This document shows positions 45,375 to 54,249 of a stretch of DNA of 64,000 bases, one piece after another. The notes under the pieces were generated by a model that was not told the DNA's origin, did not search any database, and saw only the letters and a program-made list of their open reading frames with translations. A program made the translations under genes and the position numbers. The stretch lies in assembly GCF_001422725.1 (NCBI RefSeq), contig NZ_LMMA01000001.1, positions 186,001 to 250,000 of the forward strand, read 5' to 3'. Numbering within the stretch: the stretch's first letter is position 1; each line of letters begins with the position of its first letter. Source of the stretch: Flavobacterium sp. Leaf82. GTDB lineage: Bacteria; Bacteroidota; Bacteroidia; Flavobacteriales; Flavobacteriaceae.

Positions 45375-46475
45375 ATGAGGATTATCAGATTACATTTTTA
45401 TTTAATTGCATTTCTTTCACTTTCGATTTCGTGGTGCCAGTCTAAAAAATATACAATTCATACCGTTGCGTTTTACAATTTCGAAAATCTTTTCGACACC
45501 ATAAACGATCCAACAACTCATGATGATGAATGGACACCAAGCGGATCGCAACATTGGACCAAAGAAAAATACGAACTGAAACTGAAAAACCTTGCAAGGG
45601 TTTTATCCGAAATTGGAACTGCCGATAATCCTAATGGACCAACATTAATAGGTGGTTCTGAAATTGAAAACCGTGGTGTTCTTGAAGATTTAATCAAACA
45701 GCCTAAATTGCAGCATCTTGACTACGGAATCATACATTTTGACTCACCGGACAAACGCGGAATCGATGTGGCGTTGCTGTATCAAAAGAAATATTTCAGA
45801 CCAACATCGTATTCGAATATACCTTTATATATCTATAAAAATAATGCAATTGAAAAAGAGGAGAATAAAGTAGAAACTGATGATGAAGTCGAAATAAAAA
45901 CAGTAAATAACAATAGGATATTTACAAGAGATCAGCTTTTGATTACTGGTTTTCTGGAGGGTGAGGAGATTCATATTATTGTCAATCACTGGCCATCGAG
46001 ATCCGGAGGAGAGAAAAAGAGCAGTCCGTTTCGTGAATTGGCAGGAAGTTTAAATCGAAGAATTATCGATTCGCTACAGCAAATAAATCCCAATGCAAAA
46101 GTAATGACTATGGGAGATTTAAACGATGGTCCTTTTAATCGCAGTGTAAAATTGGCGCTCGGGGCAAAAGCAAAAAAAAGTGAAGTTCCGGAATTTGGTG
46201 TTTTTAACCCCTTTGAAGAAATGGCTGTAAAAGGTATGGGAACGATCGCTTTTAGGGATTCCTGGGATATTTTTGACCAGATTATCATAACTGAATCTCT
46301 TATAAAACCTGATTTCCTGACTTTTAAATTCTGGAAAGCCGGGATATTCAATACACCCTTTCTTATTACAACTTCGGGACAATATAAAGGATATCCGCTT
46401 CGGCATACTTTAACCGAAGTTGGTTTTAGCGATCATTTTCCTGTTTACATTTATTTGATAAAAGAGATGAAATAG
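45375..46475 (+). CDS. Secreted endonuclease/exonuclease/phosphatase-family protein
   Basis: The 366-residue protein has a signal peptide (about 1-22, MRIIRLHFYLIAFLSLSISW). The DNase I-like fold is seen from AFYNFENLFDTIND (metal-binding Asn and Glu), GSEIENRGVL, IVNHWPSRSGG, MGDLNDGPFN and the C-terminal SDHFPVYI (catalytic Asp-His). The substrate could be DNA, RNA or a phosphoester; the secreted location suggests nutrient phosphate or nucleic-acid scavenging. It is transcribed divergently from the LD-carboxypeptidase gene. Confidence 0.88.
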   Translation: MRIIRLHFYLIAFLSLSISWCQSKKYTIHTVAFYNFENLFDTINDPTTHDDEWTPSGSQHWTKEKYELKLKNLARVLSEIGTADNPNGPTLIGGSEIENRGVLEDLIKQPKLQHLDYGIIHFDSPDKRGIDVALLYQKKYFRPTSYSNIPLYIYKNNAIEKEENKVETDDEVEIKTVNNNRIFTRDQLLITGFLEGEEIHIIVNHWPSRSGGEKKSSPFRELAGSLNRRIIDSLQQINPNAKVMTMGDLNDGPFNRSVKLALGAKAKKSEVPEFGVFNPFEEMAVKGMGTIAFRDSWDIFDQIIITESLIKPDFLTFKFWKAGIFNTPFLITTSGQYKGYPLRHTLTEVGFSDHFPVYIYLIKEMK

Positions 46476-46588
46476 ATCTAATTGTAGTTTTCAGTCGCAC
46501 TCTCAGTTTTCAGGATATTGTGACCGTAAACTGTGACTGTAAACTGAACACTTTTTATTAACTTAGCTAAAACTTATTACCACTAAAA

Positions 46589-47128
46589 ATGTCAATAGCA
46601 AAACCCTTCAACTTAAATAAATGGATCGAAGAAAACCGTCATTTATTAAAACCACCTGTTGCAAATAAAAATCTTTATGTAGATTCCGGCGACTATATTG
46701 TCATGATTGTTGCTGGACCTAACGCCCGTAAAGATTACCATTATAACGAAACCGAAGAACTTTTTTATCAACTCGAAGGCAGTATAAAAGTTGTTATTCA
46801 GGAAGATGGCGAACGCAAAGAAATGGAATTACATGCCGGAGATATGTATCTTCATCCAGCAAAAATTCCGCATTCTCCCGTTCGTTCAGAAGGTTCTATA
46901 GGTTTAGTAATCGAGCGAAAACGCGCCGGAAAAGGATATACAGACGGATTGCTATGGCATTGCGACAATTGTAATCATAAACTTTATGAAGTGTTTTTTG
47001 AACTTCATAATATCGAGAAAGATTTCTTACCACATTTTGAGCATTTCTATAATTCAGAAGAATTGAGAACCTGCGACAATTGCGGAACCGTAATGGAATC
47101 TGATCCCAGATTTGTAGCGAAAAAGTAA
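46589..47128 (+). CDS. nbaC: 3-hydroxyanthranilate 3,4-dioxygenase
   Basis: The 179-residue cupin opens the ring of 3-hydroxyanthranilate in the kynurenine route of tryptophan breakdown or quinolinate (NAD) formation. The iron ligands are in HYNETEELFYQLEG (His and Glu) and HPAKIPHSPVR (His); Arg residues for substrate binding are present. The bacterial rubredoxin-like second metal site is seen as CDNC near 130-133 and CDNC near 167-170. Length is typical. No other kynurenine-pathway gene lies in this window. Confidence 0.93.
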   Translation: MSIAKPFNLNKWIEENRHLLKPPVANKNLYVDSGDYIVMIVAGPNARKDYHYNETEELFYQLEGSIKVVIQEDGERKEMELHAGDMYLHPAKIPHSPVRSEGSIGLVIERKRAGKGYTDGLLWHCDNCNHKLYEVFFELHNIEKDFLPHFEHFYNSEELRTCDNCGTVMESDPRFVAKK

Positions 47129-47145
47129 TAGATCGAGTCACCGTA

Positions 47146-47174
47146 TCCTAACAGGTTTTTAAAACCTGTTAGGA
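47146..47174. terminator. Palindromic terminator-like repeat after the dioxygenase gene
   Basis: A 29-bp palindrome with arms TCCTAACAGGTTTT and AAAACCTGTTAGGA starts 17 bp after the stop codon. It is an efficient hairpin and also looks like a dispersed repeat. Confidence 0.7.
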
Positions 47175-47233
47175 TTTATATTAGAAGTAAAAATAAAATA
47201 TTCGAATTAGAGCTTTTAGGATTTTAGTTTTTT

Positions 47234-47319
47234 GGAGCTATTTCCCGCTATCCGTTCCAATCTTTTGTTTTTTAAAGAAAAAAACAAAAGGATTTCCACT
47301 TCTATCGGGGCTATGACAT
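47234..47319. repeat. Intergenic repeat with CTTTTGTTTTTT hairpin
   Basis: A 12-bp perfect hairpin (47262-47273 with 47279-47290) is flanked by related pyrimidine-rich words (GAGCTATTTCCCGCTATCCG to the left and CTATCGGGGCTATGAC to the right) that pair imperfectly. I recognise the flanking words as a frequent Flavobacterium intergenic sequence; this is recall, not a search. Confidence 0.55.
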
Positions 47320-47340
47320 CTTTTTTGTAAGAATTATTGT

Positions 47341-47369
47341 TTGATCAAGAAAAAATATGATTATCTTTG
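47341..47369 (+). promoter_or_regulatory. Flavobacterium-type promoter of the antitoxin-like gene
   Basis: TTG (47341-47343), an 18-bp spacer and TATCTTTG (47362-47369) match the consensus exactly; the ATG follows after 30 bp. Confidence 0.7.
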
Positions 47370-47399
47370 TCTCATAAATGATATAAAATTAAATCAAAA

Positions 47400-47711
47400 A
47401 TGATACAAGAAATTATCACATATAAAAATATTGTAAATAGCATTGAAGATTTAATGAATAAGTCTCCACTAAAAAAGAGCTATATTATTGAAAAAGCGGG
47501 TATTCCGAGTCCTACTTTTTATAGAAAACTAAAAACCCAGACTTTTACTCCGGATGAGATGCTTTCTATTGCGAAAATACTTTCTCCTGAAGAAAATTTT
47601 AGATTAGAGTTGATAAAAGGGATTGAACAAGGAAAACGTGACTTTGAAGAAGGTAATTTTATTACTCATGAAGAAATGTTATTGGAGTTGAAAAGTAAGG
47701 GCATACTTTAA
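47400..47711 (+). CDS. HTH antitoxin-like protein
   Basis: The 103-residue protein has a helix-turn-helix-like part at about 20-60 (KKSYIIEKAGIPSPTFYRKLKTQTFTP is the core; it resembles Cro/CI folds) and a C-terminal segment GKRDFEEGNFITHEEMLLEL that resembles the toxin-binding tail of RelB/ParD-type antitoxins. The next gene, 9 bp away and on the opposite strand, encodes a ParE/RelE-like protein. The pair is therefore probably a toxin-antitoxin module in an unusual tail-to-tail layout. It has its own promoter. Confidence 0.72.
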   Translation: MIQEIITYKNIVNSIEDLMNKSPLKKSYIIEKAGIPSPTFYRKLKTQTFTPDEMLSIAKILSPEENFRLELIKGIEQGKRDFEEGNFITHEEMLLELKSKGIL

Positions 47712-47720
47712 TTATGAACA

Positions 47721-47999
47721 TTAATTTTTAGGTTTCTGACGATTATCCCAAAAAATAATTAAAACAATAGAATCATTATGTATTTCGTAATGTAGAGAGA
47801 TTTGCTTAGAAATCAATACAACATTACATTTTAAATCCATTTTATATTTTCCCAAATAAGGATTTTGTATAAGTAGATTGATAGTGTGTATTGTATTTTC
47901 TAGGAATTTTTTCGCTGTTTCTTGATTCCAATGATGTAGCAAATAATTTCTATTACTATAAAAAGTATATTTTGCTTCAGCTGACCAAATAATTTTCAT
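47721..47999 (-). CDS. ParE/RelE-family toxin-like protein
   Basis: The 92-residue protein has the fold pattern of the family: an opening strand KIIWSAEAKYTFYSNRNYL, a helix ETAKKFLENTIHTINLLIQNP, the Gly-containing LGKYK turn and final strands with HYEIHNDSIVLIIFWDNRQ. Such proteins inhibit gyrase (ParE) or cut mRNA on ribosomes (RelE); the sequence does not settle which. Its stop codon lies 9 bp from that of the antitoxin-like gene. It needs a separate promoter, since the antitoxin gene is not upstream. Confidence 0.8.
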   Translation of the reverse strand: MKIIWSAEAKYTFYSNRNYLLHHWNQETAKKFLENTIHTINLLIQNPYLGKYKMDLKCNVVLISKQISLHYEIHNDSIVLIIFWDNRQKPKN

Positions 48000-48080
48000 T
48001 TTGTAAATTTATAAAAATAAACTTACAAAAATGTGTTTTGCTTTCAATAAGATTGAAGAAATTTGTCTTAAAAATAGTTA

Positions 48081-49040
48081 TTACAATTCAAACTTTTTCC
48101 CTTGTTCAGGATAAATAATCTTCAATTCTAAATCATTTTGCTTTTGCACTTGTTCTTTAAGTTTGATGATGTTTTTAGTTGGTGGTTTCAAATGCGTAAC
48201 AATAATATTGAAACCTTTCAAAGTTCCTTTGCCGGATAAATCTTCTAAAGTATGAAGTTCTTTCATTAAATGATTAGGAGTCAAATGTCCGAACAAAAAT
48301 TGATCCGGTTGTTCATTTGGGAATGAAACTTCAATAAAAATTCCTTTTAGTTGTTTGTTTTTTATAAGAGGAGCAATTGCAGTCCAAAGTAATTTTAACT
48401 TATCACTTTTTTCTACCGTGTCCGGTCCTGTGTCTCCTAAATAAAGCACGTAGGATTCTCCATTTCTAATTAGGAAAGCGGTACTTTCAAACGGATTGAC
48501 ATGACTTAACGGAAATGCTTTTGCCGTCATTGTTGTATTGGTAATTGGAGTTTCTTCTCCTATATTTAAAGTCTGAAAACGATATTTTTTTAACGGCTTT
48601 CCAAGACCTTTATCGCCAAAATTCGCCCAGGTTTCATCGTTAAAATAATGATTTTCCATCATTTCCATACATTTATCTGTTGCATAAACTGTTTTAGACG
48701 AATCAGCAGGAGAATTTATAATCAATCCCGAAACATGATCTAAATGTGCATGCGAAATAAAATATCCTTTAATATATTTTCGTAAAACTTCGCTTGTTGA
48801 AACCTTAAAAACCTTGTTTTCGATTGCTTTTTCGATTCCGGCATTTATAGTTCCGGCATCAAGAGAAATAAAATCATTTGTATGTATTGGAGCGACTAAA
48901 TAAGCGGAAAGATTTTTTTCGTCAATTCCTCCTTTTATTCCTAATGGAACAACCTGAAAAGAAGCTTTTTGCTCTTTTTGTGAAAATGCGTGAAGTGAAA
49001 TTAAAAAGAAGCAGATTAAAAAACGATTAAAAGCAGACAT
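48081..49040 (-). CDS. Class II 3',5'-cyclic-nucleotide phosphodiesterase, secreted
   Basis: The 319-residue metallo-beta-lactamase-fold enzyme has a signal peptide (about 1-21, ending HAFSQ). The class II signature HAHLDHVSG is at about residues 96-104, and further metal ligands are in LSHVNPFES, LGDTGPD and VTHLKPP. Homologs (yeast PDE1, Vibrio CpdP) hydrolyse cAMP. Because of the signal peptide it would act in the periplasm, perhaps to use external cyclic nucleotides. It is monocistronic. Confidence 0.88.
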   Translation of the reverse strand: MSAFNRFLICFFLISLHAFSQKEQKASFQVVPLGIKGGIDEKNLSAYLVAPIHTNDFISLDAGTINAGIEKAIENKVFKVSTSEVLRKYIKGYFISHAHLDHVSGLIINSPADSSKTVYATDKCMEMMENHYFNDETWANFGDKGLGKPLKKYRFQTLNIGEETPITNTTMTAKAFPLSHVNPFESTAFLIRNGESYVLYLGDTGPDTVEKSDKLKLLWTAIAPLIKNKQLKGIFIEVSFPNEQPDQFLFGHLTPNHLMKELHTLEDLSGKGTLKGFNIIVTHLKPPTKNIIKLKEQVQKQNDLELKIIYPEQGKKFEL

Positions 49041-49221
49041 ATTTAAGTAATTTTGTTTTTACAAAGTTCCTGAATTATGCCGAATAAATAGAGGAATATT
49101 TCTTTAAATGAGTTTAATTAATCCTAAGTTTACTTGATTTTAACAACTGACTTCGATTAAAATTCAACTCGAAACAATATCTTTACATAAAAATATAACA
49201 ATTTTAACTAAAAAAGTTACA

Positions 49222-50775
49222 ATGACAACAATAGCATCACAATTTGGAATGAATGAGGCTCTGGAAAAATTGGGCATCAAATTGATAAATGAAGGAACAT
49301 CGACAGGTGTTGAAAATTTTTCGTCAGGAGAAATTTTAGATAGTTTTTCACCGGTTGACGGAAAATTAATTGCTTCGGTAAAAACATCAACACTTGAAGA
49401 TTATGAAAAAGTGATGCGTTCAGCAACAGAAGCTTTTAAAACATTCCGTTTAATTCCTGCGCCACAACGCGGGGAAATTGTGCGTCAGTTTGGGCAAAAG
49501 TTACGTGAAAATAAAGATGCACTTGGTAAATTGGTTTCTTACGAAATGGGAAAATCATTGCAGGAAGGGTATGGCGAGGTTCAGGAAATGATCGATATAT
49601 GCGATTTTGCAGTTGGTTTATCTCGTCAGCTTCACGGATTAACAATGCATTCTGAAAGACCGGGACACCGTATGTATGAGCAATATCATTCGTTAGGAAT
49701 TGTAGGGATTATTTCGGCATTCAACTTTCCGGTTGCTGTTTGGTCCTGGAATACTGCTTTAGCCTGGATTTCCGGAGATGTATGTGTTTGGAAACCTTCT
49801 GAAAAAACACCTCTTTGCGGAATTGCCTGCCAAAATATCATCGCTCAGGTTATTAAAGAAAATAATTTACCGGAAGGAATTTCATGTTTGATTAATGGAG
49901 ATTATCAAATTGGTGAATTGATGACAAAAGATACTCGTATTCCTTTAATTTCTGCTACGGGTTCAACCCGAATGGGAAAAATTGTAGCTCAAACTGTTGC
50001 TGGACGTTTAGGGAAATCATTACTAGAATTAGGAGGAAATAATGCTATTATTGTTACTCCTGATGCTGATATTAAGATGACCGTGATTGGTGCTGTTTTT
50101 GGTGCGGTAGGAACTGCCGGACAACGTTGTACATCGACTCGCCGCTTGATCATTCACGAAAGTATTTATGATAAAGTTAAAGACGCTTTAATAGCAGCTT
50201 ACAAACAATTGCGAATAGGAAATCCGCTTGACGAAAACAATCATGTTGGTCCGCTAATCGACACACATGCTGTCGAAATGTATGCAGTAGCTTTGAATAA
50301 AGTAGTTGCCGAAGGAGGGAAAATTTTGGTTGAAGGAGGAGTGCTTTCCGGCGAAGGTTATGAAAGTGGCTGTTATGTAAAACCAGCAATTGCGGAGGCT
50401 CAGAATTCATATGCTATTGTACAGCACGAAACATTTGCTCCTGTTTTATACCTAATTAAATATTCTGGAGATGTTGATAATGCAATCGAAATCCAGAACG
50501 GAGTAGGGCAAGGTTTATCATCTGCAATTATGACGAACAATTTACGTGAAGCCGAAAGATTTTTATCAGTTGTAGGTTCTGATTGCGGAATTGCTAATGT
50601 AAATATCGGAACTTCCGGAGCTGAAATTGGTGGTGCTTTTGGTGGTGAAAAAGAAACCGGAGGTGGTCGTGAATCCGGATCTGATGCCTGGAAAATTTAT
50701 ATGCGTCGTCAAACAAATACAATCAATTATACAACGAGTTTACCTTTGGCACAAGGAATCAAATTTGATTTGTAA
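49222..50775 (+). CDS. Aldehyde dehydrogenase (aminoadipate-semialdehyde type)
   Basis: The 517-residue NAD-dependent dehydrogenase has catalytic Cys303 (GQRCTSTRR) and general base Glu269 (LELGGNN). The coenzyme motif is STRMGK with FNFPVAVW upstream. The overall sequence is close to the ALDH7/AmaB branch, which oxidises alpha-aminoadipate semialdehyde in lysine breakdown; related betaine or succinate semialdehyde activities cannot be excluded. It lies divergent from the phosphodiesterase gene. Confidence 0.9.
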   Translation: MTTIASQFGMNEALEKLGIKLINEGTSTGVENFSSGEILDSFSPVDGKLIASVKTSTLEDYEKVMRSATEAFKTFRLIPAPQRGEIVRQFGQKLRENKDALGKLVSYEMGKSLQEGYGEVQEMIDICDFAVGLSRQLHGLTMHSERPGHRMYEQYHSLGIVGIISAFNFPVAVWSWNTALAWISGDVCVWKPSEKTPLCGIACQNIIAQVIKENNLPEGISCLINGDYQIGELMTKDTRIPLISATGSTRMGKIVAQTVAGRLGKSLLELGGNNAIIVTPDADIKMTVIGAVFGAVGTAGQRCTSTRRLIIHESIYDKVKDALIAAYKQLRIGNPLDENNHVGPLIDTHAVEMYAVALNKVVAEGGKILVEGGVLSGEGYESGCYVKPAIAEAQNSYAIVQHETFAPVLYLIKYSGDVDNAIEIQNGVGQGLSSAIMTNNLREAERFLSVVGSDCGIANVNIGTSGAEIGGAFGGEKETGGGRESGSDAWKIYMRRQTNTINYTTSLPLAQGIKFDL

Positions 50776-50793
50776 TATTAAATAGATCTAATG

Positions 50794-50832
50794 AAAACCG
50801 CTTGTTTCATTTATCGGAATAAGCGGTTTTTT
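50794..50832 (+). terminator. Terminator of the aldehyde dehydrogenase gene
   Basis: AAAACCGCTT (50794-50803) pairs with AAGCGGTTTT (50821-50830), followed by T residues, 19 bp after the stop codon. Confidence 0.8.
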
Positions 50833-50839
50833 ATAAATA

Positions 50840-50866
50840 AAAAGGCTTCCAATCTGGAAGCCTTTT
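50840..50866 (-). terminator. Terminator of the 949-residue pectate lyase gene
   Basis: AAAAGGCTTCC (50840-50850) pairs with 50856-50866 across a 5-nt loop, 15 bp after the minus-strand stop codon. It is close in sequence to the terminator of the second lyase at 54198-54230. Confidence 0.85.
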
Positions 50867-50880
50867 AGTTTTTGATCAAT

Positions 50881-53730
50881 TTATTTCTTTAAAATTGTTT
50901 GTGTAAACGAACCTTCATTAGTACTTACTTTTACTAAATAAGTTCCCGGAATTAATTGATTCAGATCAATGCTTTCTGTGTCTTTTCCAGCGCTTTTAAC
51001 CAATAATCCAGATAAATTATAAACTAAAATCTGTTCTACTTTTTGATTTACGTTCGATAAGTATAAAGTGTTCGTTACCGGATTTGGGTATAGAATTACC
51101 TTAGATTCAGTTGCCGTTTCTGTTTCAGTCAATTCTGTAGTTTGTGCCATTTTTGCTGTACCGCTATTGTATTTTGTGCTTATATAAAATAAATTGGCAA
51201 CAGATCCTTTTGTTATAGTGTTAGCACCTGCAGGTATCGAAGCAGTAACTATTCCGGAAGATGCCGTATACGAAACATTATTTACTTTTATTGTACCTGT
51301 AAAGTTTGAATCGAATATTAAGGTAAGTGTAGAAGCGCTAGTGGTCGTGTAAGTAATCGATGTGCTTGATTCGATTTTTAAACGTGCCGTTAATGTTAAT
51401 CCTGCATATGTTACAGACCCGTCAGCCGAATTCATATTACCTGTTATGGTGTAAAATGAACTCGTTTTTCCTGATGTGGTAAAATTATGAATCTGATCTG
51501 TACCCGGATTATTTGTTGTTACTGTAATTGTTCCTGATCCTGTAGTTGCTGTTCCTGTTCCGGTTGTAACAATAGAATAGGAGACGGTTGCTGTTGGAGT
51601 ACCTGAAATAGTGATCGTTTTTGCCGAAGTATTTTTTATAAAACTAATTCCAGACGCTGGTAATCCGGTTACAGTTGCGTCAGTTGCGCTGCCTCCCCAG
51701 GTAAAAACGATTGATCCAATTGCTGTTCCGCTTGCTACAGTTTGATTGTTGTTAGAAGTAGAAGTAAGTGTTTGCGCACTTGCTGCCGAAACCGTAATTG
51801 TTCCTGATCCTGTGGCAACTGTTCCGGTTCCTGTAGTTGTTATAGAATAGGAGATTGTTGCTGTTGGTGTACCGGAAATCGTAATAGTTTTTGCTGTCGC
51901 ATTTTTTACAAATGTAATTCCTGATGCAGGTAATCCTGTTACTGTTGCATCAGTTGCAGTTCCGCCCCAGGTAAAAACAATAGAGCTAATTGCAGTTCCG
52001 CTTGTTACGGTCTGGTTATTATTTGTTGTAGAAGTAAGTGTCTGCGGGTTTGCGGGTGGAGTTCCTTCACCTTGTACAGAAACTAATGTTGATGTATAAT
52101 TCGTAAGTGCAGATTTTAATGCTGTAATCACTAACGATGATTTATCATCTACACTATTATTAAAAGTCCATTTTAAATCACCCCCGGAAACACGTCCTGC
52201 ATATTGTGTTGTTTTTGTTTTGGCGACAGCAGGCTGATCTATCACTAAGTTTTTTACATAGAAAGCAGCGTTTGTATCAAAGTTATTATAGTTATTTGCT
52301 CCTGATTTAGATTTTACGTTACTGCTTACAATCTCACCTCGAGTTGAGGCAACATAAGCATCAAAGTCAGTTGTAGAGCTTATTTTTCCTGATATGTTGT
52401 ATAAAGGGTTTGTATCTCCGTAAGCAACAAAACGCATATTGTTTGTAGCAATATCTGCATCAAAAGTATTGTTAAATGCTTTAATAGAACCTCCGGCTTC
52501 ACCTGAAAACGTTCCCATTGTTCCGGCATTATTTACTTGATTAGTTTCATCCCAAATATCACTTCCCTGCAATGATGTAAGCATTGGATATTTACTATTT
52601 CTATAATAATTTCCTTCTACAAATAAAGAAGAACCCAATGTAGAACCTGATCCGTATTTTGAAACTCCGTCAAAATAATTATTATAGATGTGTGCCGAAT
52701 AATAACGAACACGTGGATGACGAGAATCTGAATGATCGAACCAGTTATGATGATAGGTGATGTACAGACCACTTGTGGTGCCTTCACTTAATCCTAACAG
52801 ACTTGCTTTACCACTGTCCCAAAAATGATTATAAGCTAAAGTAATGTAAGTCGATGTTTTATTGTCTAAAGCACCGTCTCCTTTTATTTGGTCAGCATCA
52901 CTGCCGGCGTTTCCATAAAATAAATCGCAGTTATGTACCCAAACGTGATCATTATCTTGTTGCATGCCAATATTGTCGCCCGCTGTACTATTGCAGTTCA
53001 TCACGCCAATATTACTAACTTCAATATTCGATGCTGATTTAAGGCGAACTCCCCAGCCATTTGCAACGGCATCTGTTCCAACTCCTTCTAAAGTAATGTA
53101 GCTCGAAGCATTATTAGCATTCTCAATTACAACATCTCCGCCTTCCATCACCGTCATGTCAGTAATATTTCCTATCAAACGAATAATAAACGGACGTGTG
53201 TCTTTTCCTTTTTTAATCGCATATAAAATATTTTGCAAACCAACACAAGGATTTGAACTGGCACCGGTAATATCCATTGAAATTGTATTTTTTGTATTTT
53301 GAGTAATGTACAAAATCACGGCACCTGCTTTTGGAGTTCCATCAGCATTATAACCGCCGGGAATACGTCCTCCATCAAAAGCAAAACCATTACGATCCTG
53401 TGCTAATACATTTAAATTGCTTGTTACAGAACCTGTTCCTTCAGTTCCTGATAGCACAGGTTTTACTTTTACAGTATAAGTTCCGGCTTTAAGACCCGGA
53501 ATATCTGCTCTGTAATACGAGCCATAGTTTCTTATAAGTTGATCGTCGATTTTTTTGTCAACAAAACCATTACCGGTATAATACACATTGTAAGTTTGAG
53601 CATTGCTTACGGGTTGCCATTTTACAAAAGCAGATTCCAGCCAGCCCGAAGCTTCGTTAATTTGAACTTGTTGGGCCCATGTTTGAATACTGACTAAAAA
53701 GAGCGTCAGAATAAGTAGGTTTTTTTTCAT
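50881..53730 (-). CDS. Pectate lyase (PL1) with Ig-like repeats, T9SS-exported
   Basis: The 949-residue enzyme cleaves polygalacturonate by beta-elimination outside the cell. Order: signal peptide (1-19), a fibronectin-like domain (about 20-105), a PL1 right-handed beta-helix (about 110-520) with the calcium-site region DADQIKGDGALD and the catalytic-Arg motif SRHPRVRYYS, two nearly identical 90-residue Ig-like repeats (about 565-745, TWGGTATDATVTGLPASG), a C-terminal beta domain (about 752-865, HNFTTSGKTSSFYTITG) and a T9SS type A sorting domain (ILYPNPV, ending TILKK). It is a paralog of the gene at 54250-56796. The upstream region carries three copies of an operator-like sequence. Confidence 0.93.
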   Translation of the reverse strand: MKKNLLILTLFLVSIQTWAQQVQINEASGWLESAFVKWQPVSNAQTYNVYYTGNGFVDKKIDDQLIRNYGSYYRADIPGLKAGTYTVKVKPVLSGTEGTGSVTSNLNVLAQDRNGFAFDGGRIPGGYNADGTPKAGAVILYITQNTKNTISMDITGASSNPCVGLQNILYAIKKGKDTRPFIIRLIGNITDMTVMEGGDVVIENANNASSYITLEGVGTDAVANGWGVRLKSASNIEVSNIGVMNCNSTAGDNIGMQQDNDHVWVHNCDLFYGNAGSDADQIKGDGALDNKTSTYITLAYNHFWDSGKASLLGLSEGTTSGLYITYHHNWFDHSDSRHPRVRYYSAHIYNNYFDGVSKYGSGSTLGSSLFVEGNYYRNSKYPMLTSLQGSDIWDETNQVNNAGTMGTFSGEAGGSIKAFNNTFDADIATNNMRFVAYGDTNPLYNISGKISSTTDFDAYVASTRGEIVSSNVKSKSGANNYNNFDTNAAFYVKNLVIDQPAVAKTKTTQYAGRVSGGDLKWTFNNSVDDKSSLVITALKSALTNYTSTLVSVQGEGTPPANPQTLTSTTNNNQTVTSGTAISSIVFTWGGTATDATVTGLPASGITFVKNATAKTITISGTPTATISYSITTTGTGTVATGSGTITVSAASAQTLTSTSNNNQTVASGTAIGSIVFTWGGSATDATVTGLPASGISFIKNTSAKTITISGTPTATVSYSIVTTGTGTATTGSGTITVTTNNPGTDQIHNFTTSGKTSSFYTITGNMNSADGSVTYAGLTLTARLKIESSTSITYTTTSASTLTLIFDSNFTGTIKVNNVSYTASSGIVTASIPAGANTITKGSVANLFYISTKYNSGTAKMAQTTELTETETATESKVILYPNPVTNTLYLSNVNQKVEQILVYNLSGLLVKSAGKDTESIDLNQLIPGTYLVKVSTNEGSFTQTILKK

Positions 53731-53794
53731 AATTGTGGTTTTTTGTTAATAAAGTTTTTTGTGGTTTTTTGATTATCGAAATTACATGATCAAT

Positions 53795-53808
53795 TGTAAT
53801 CGATTGCA
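53795..53808. promoter_or_regulatory. Promoter-proximal operator of pectate lyase 1
   Basis: TGTAATCGATTGCA is a 14-bp near-perfect palindrome of the TGNAANCGNTTNCA type used by LacI-family regulators. It is 65 bp upstream of the start codon. A matching perfect copy precedes the second lyase. Confidence 0.65.
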
Positions 53809-53896
53809 CAAAAATATATTTATTTTCTTAATTATGTAAAAAATGTATAAATAAAAAACATTAACAATAAAAAATTAAGTGTTTAAATAGTGATTA

Positions 53897-53929
53897 TGTA
53901 ATAAATTACATAAAATGCAATTTATTACA
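53897..53929. promoter_or_regulatory. Distal double operator of pectate lyase 1
   Basis: TGTAATAAATTACA (53897-53910) and TGCAATTTATTACA (53916-53929) have centres 19 bp apart and together form a larger palindrome (53894-53932). Their first centre is 102 bp from that of the proximal site. The remainder of the 519-bp gap 53731-54249 is AT-rich and holds only the terminator of the other lyase. Confidence 0.65.
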
Positions 53930-54197
53930 TAATGTAGGAAAACTTCGTTAGATGCTAATTTTGTTATGAATGATGAGAAAATAAAACATGAAATTTTCTT
54001 CTGTAAATGCTAAATATCATATTTTCAATTGGTTTCAATCTTTAATTATTAAAATAGGAAAAAAGCTATTTTTTTTTAATTTAAGTAAATGTTTTTTTTA
54101 TGATTTTAATCCTTTTTTAGAAAAATTGCAATAGAATTTGAATGAAAATATCAGCTTTTTAGTTCGATATTAAGTCAGAATTTGACTTTATTTAAAG

Positions 54198-54230
54198 CAG
54201 AAAAGGCTCCCAATTTGGAAGCCTTTTCTG
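54198..54230 (-). terminator. Terminator of the 848-residue pectate lyase gene
   Basis: CAGAAAAGGCT (54198-54208) pairs with AGCCTTTTCTG (54220-54230), with a CC/GG step and one mismatch near the loop, 20 bp after the stop codon. Confidence 0.82.
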
Positions 54231-54249
54231 TTGAAATGGATTTTGTAAT

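Noticed and set aside
44080..46560. CAGTTTTCAGTC-like words at about 44085 and 46485-46545 as an attachment or repeat element
   Set aside because: The words are short, degenerate and form no stable hairpin or direct pair flanking a region, so I do not list them as an element.
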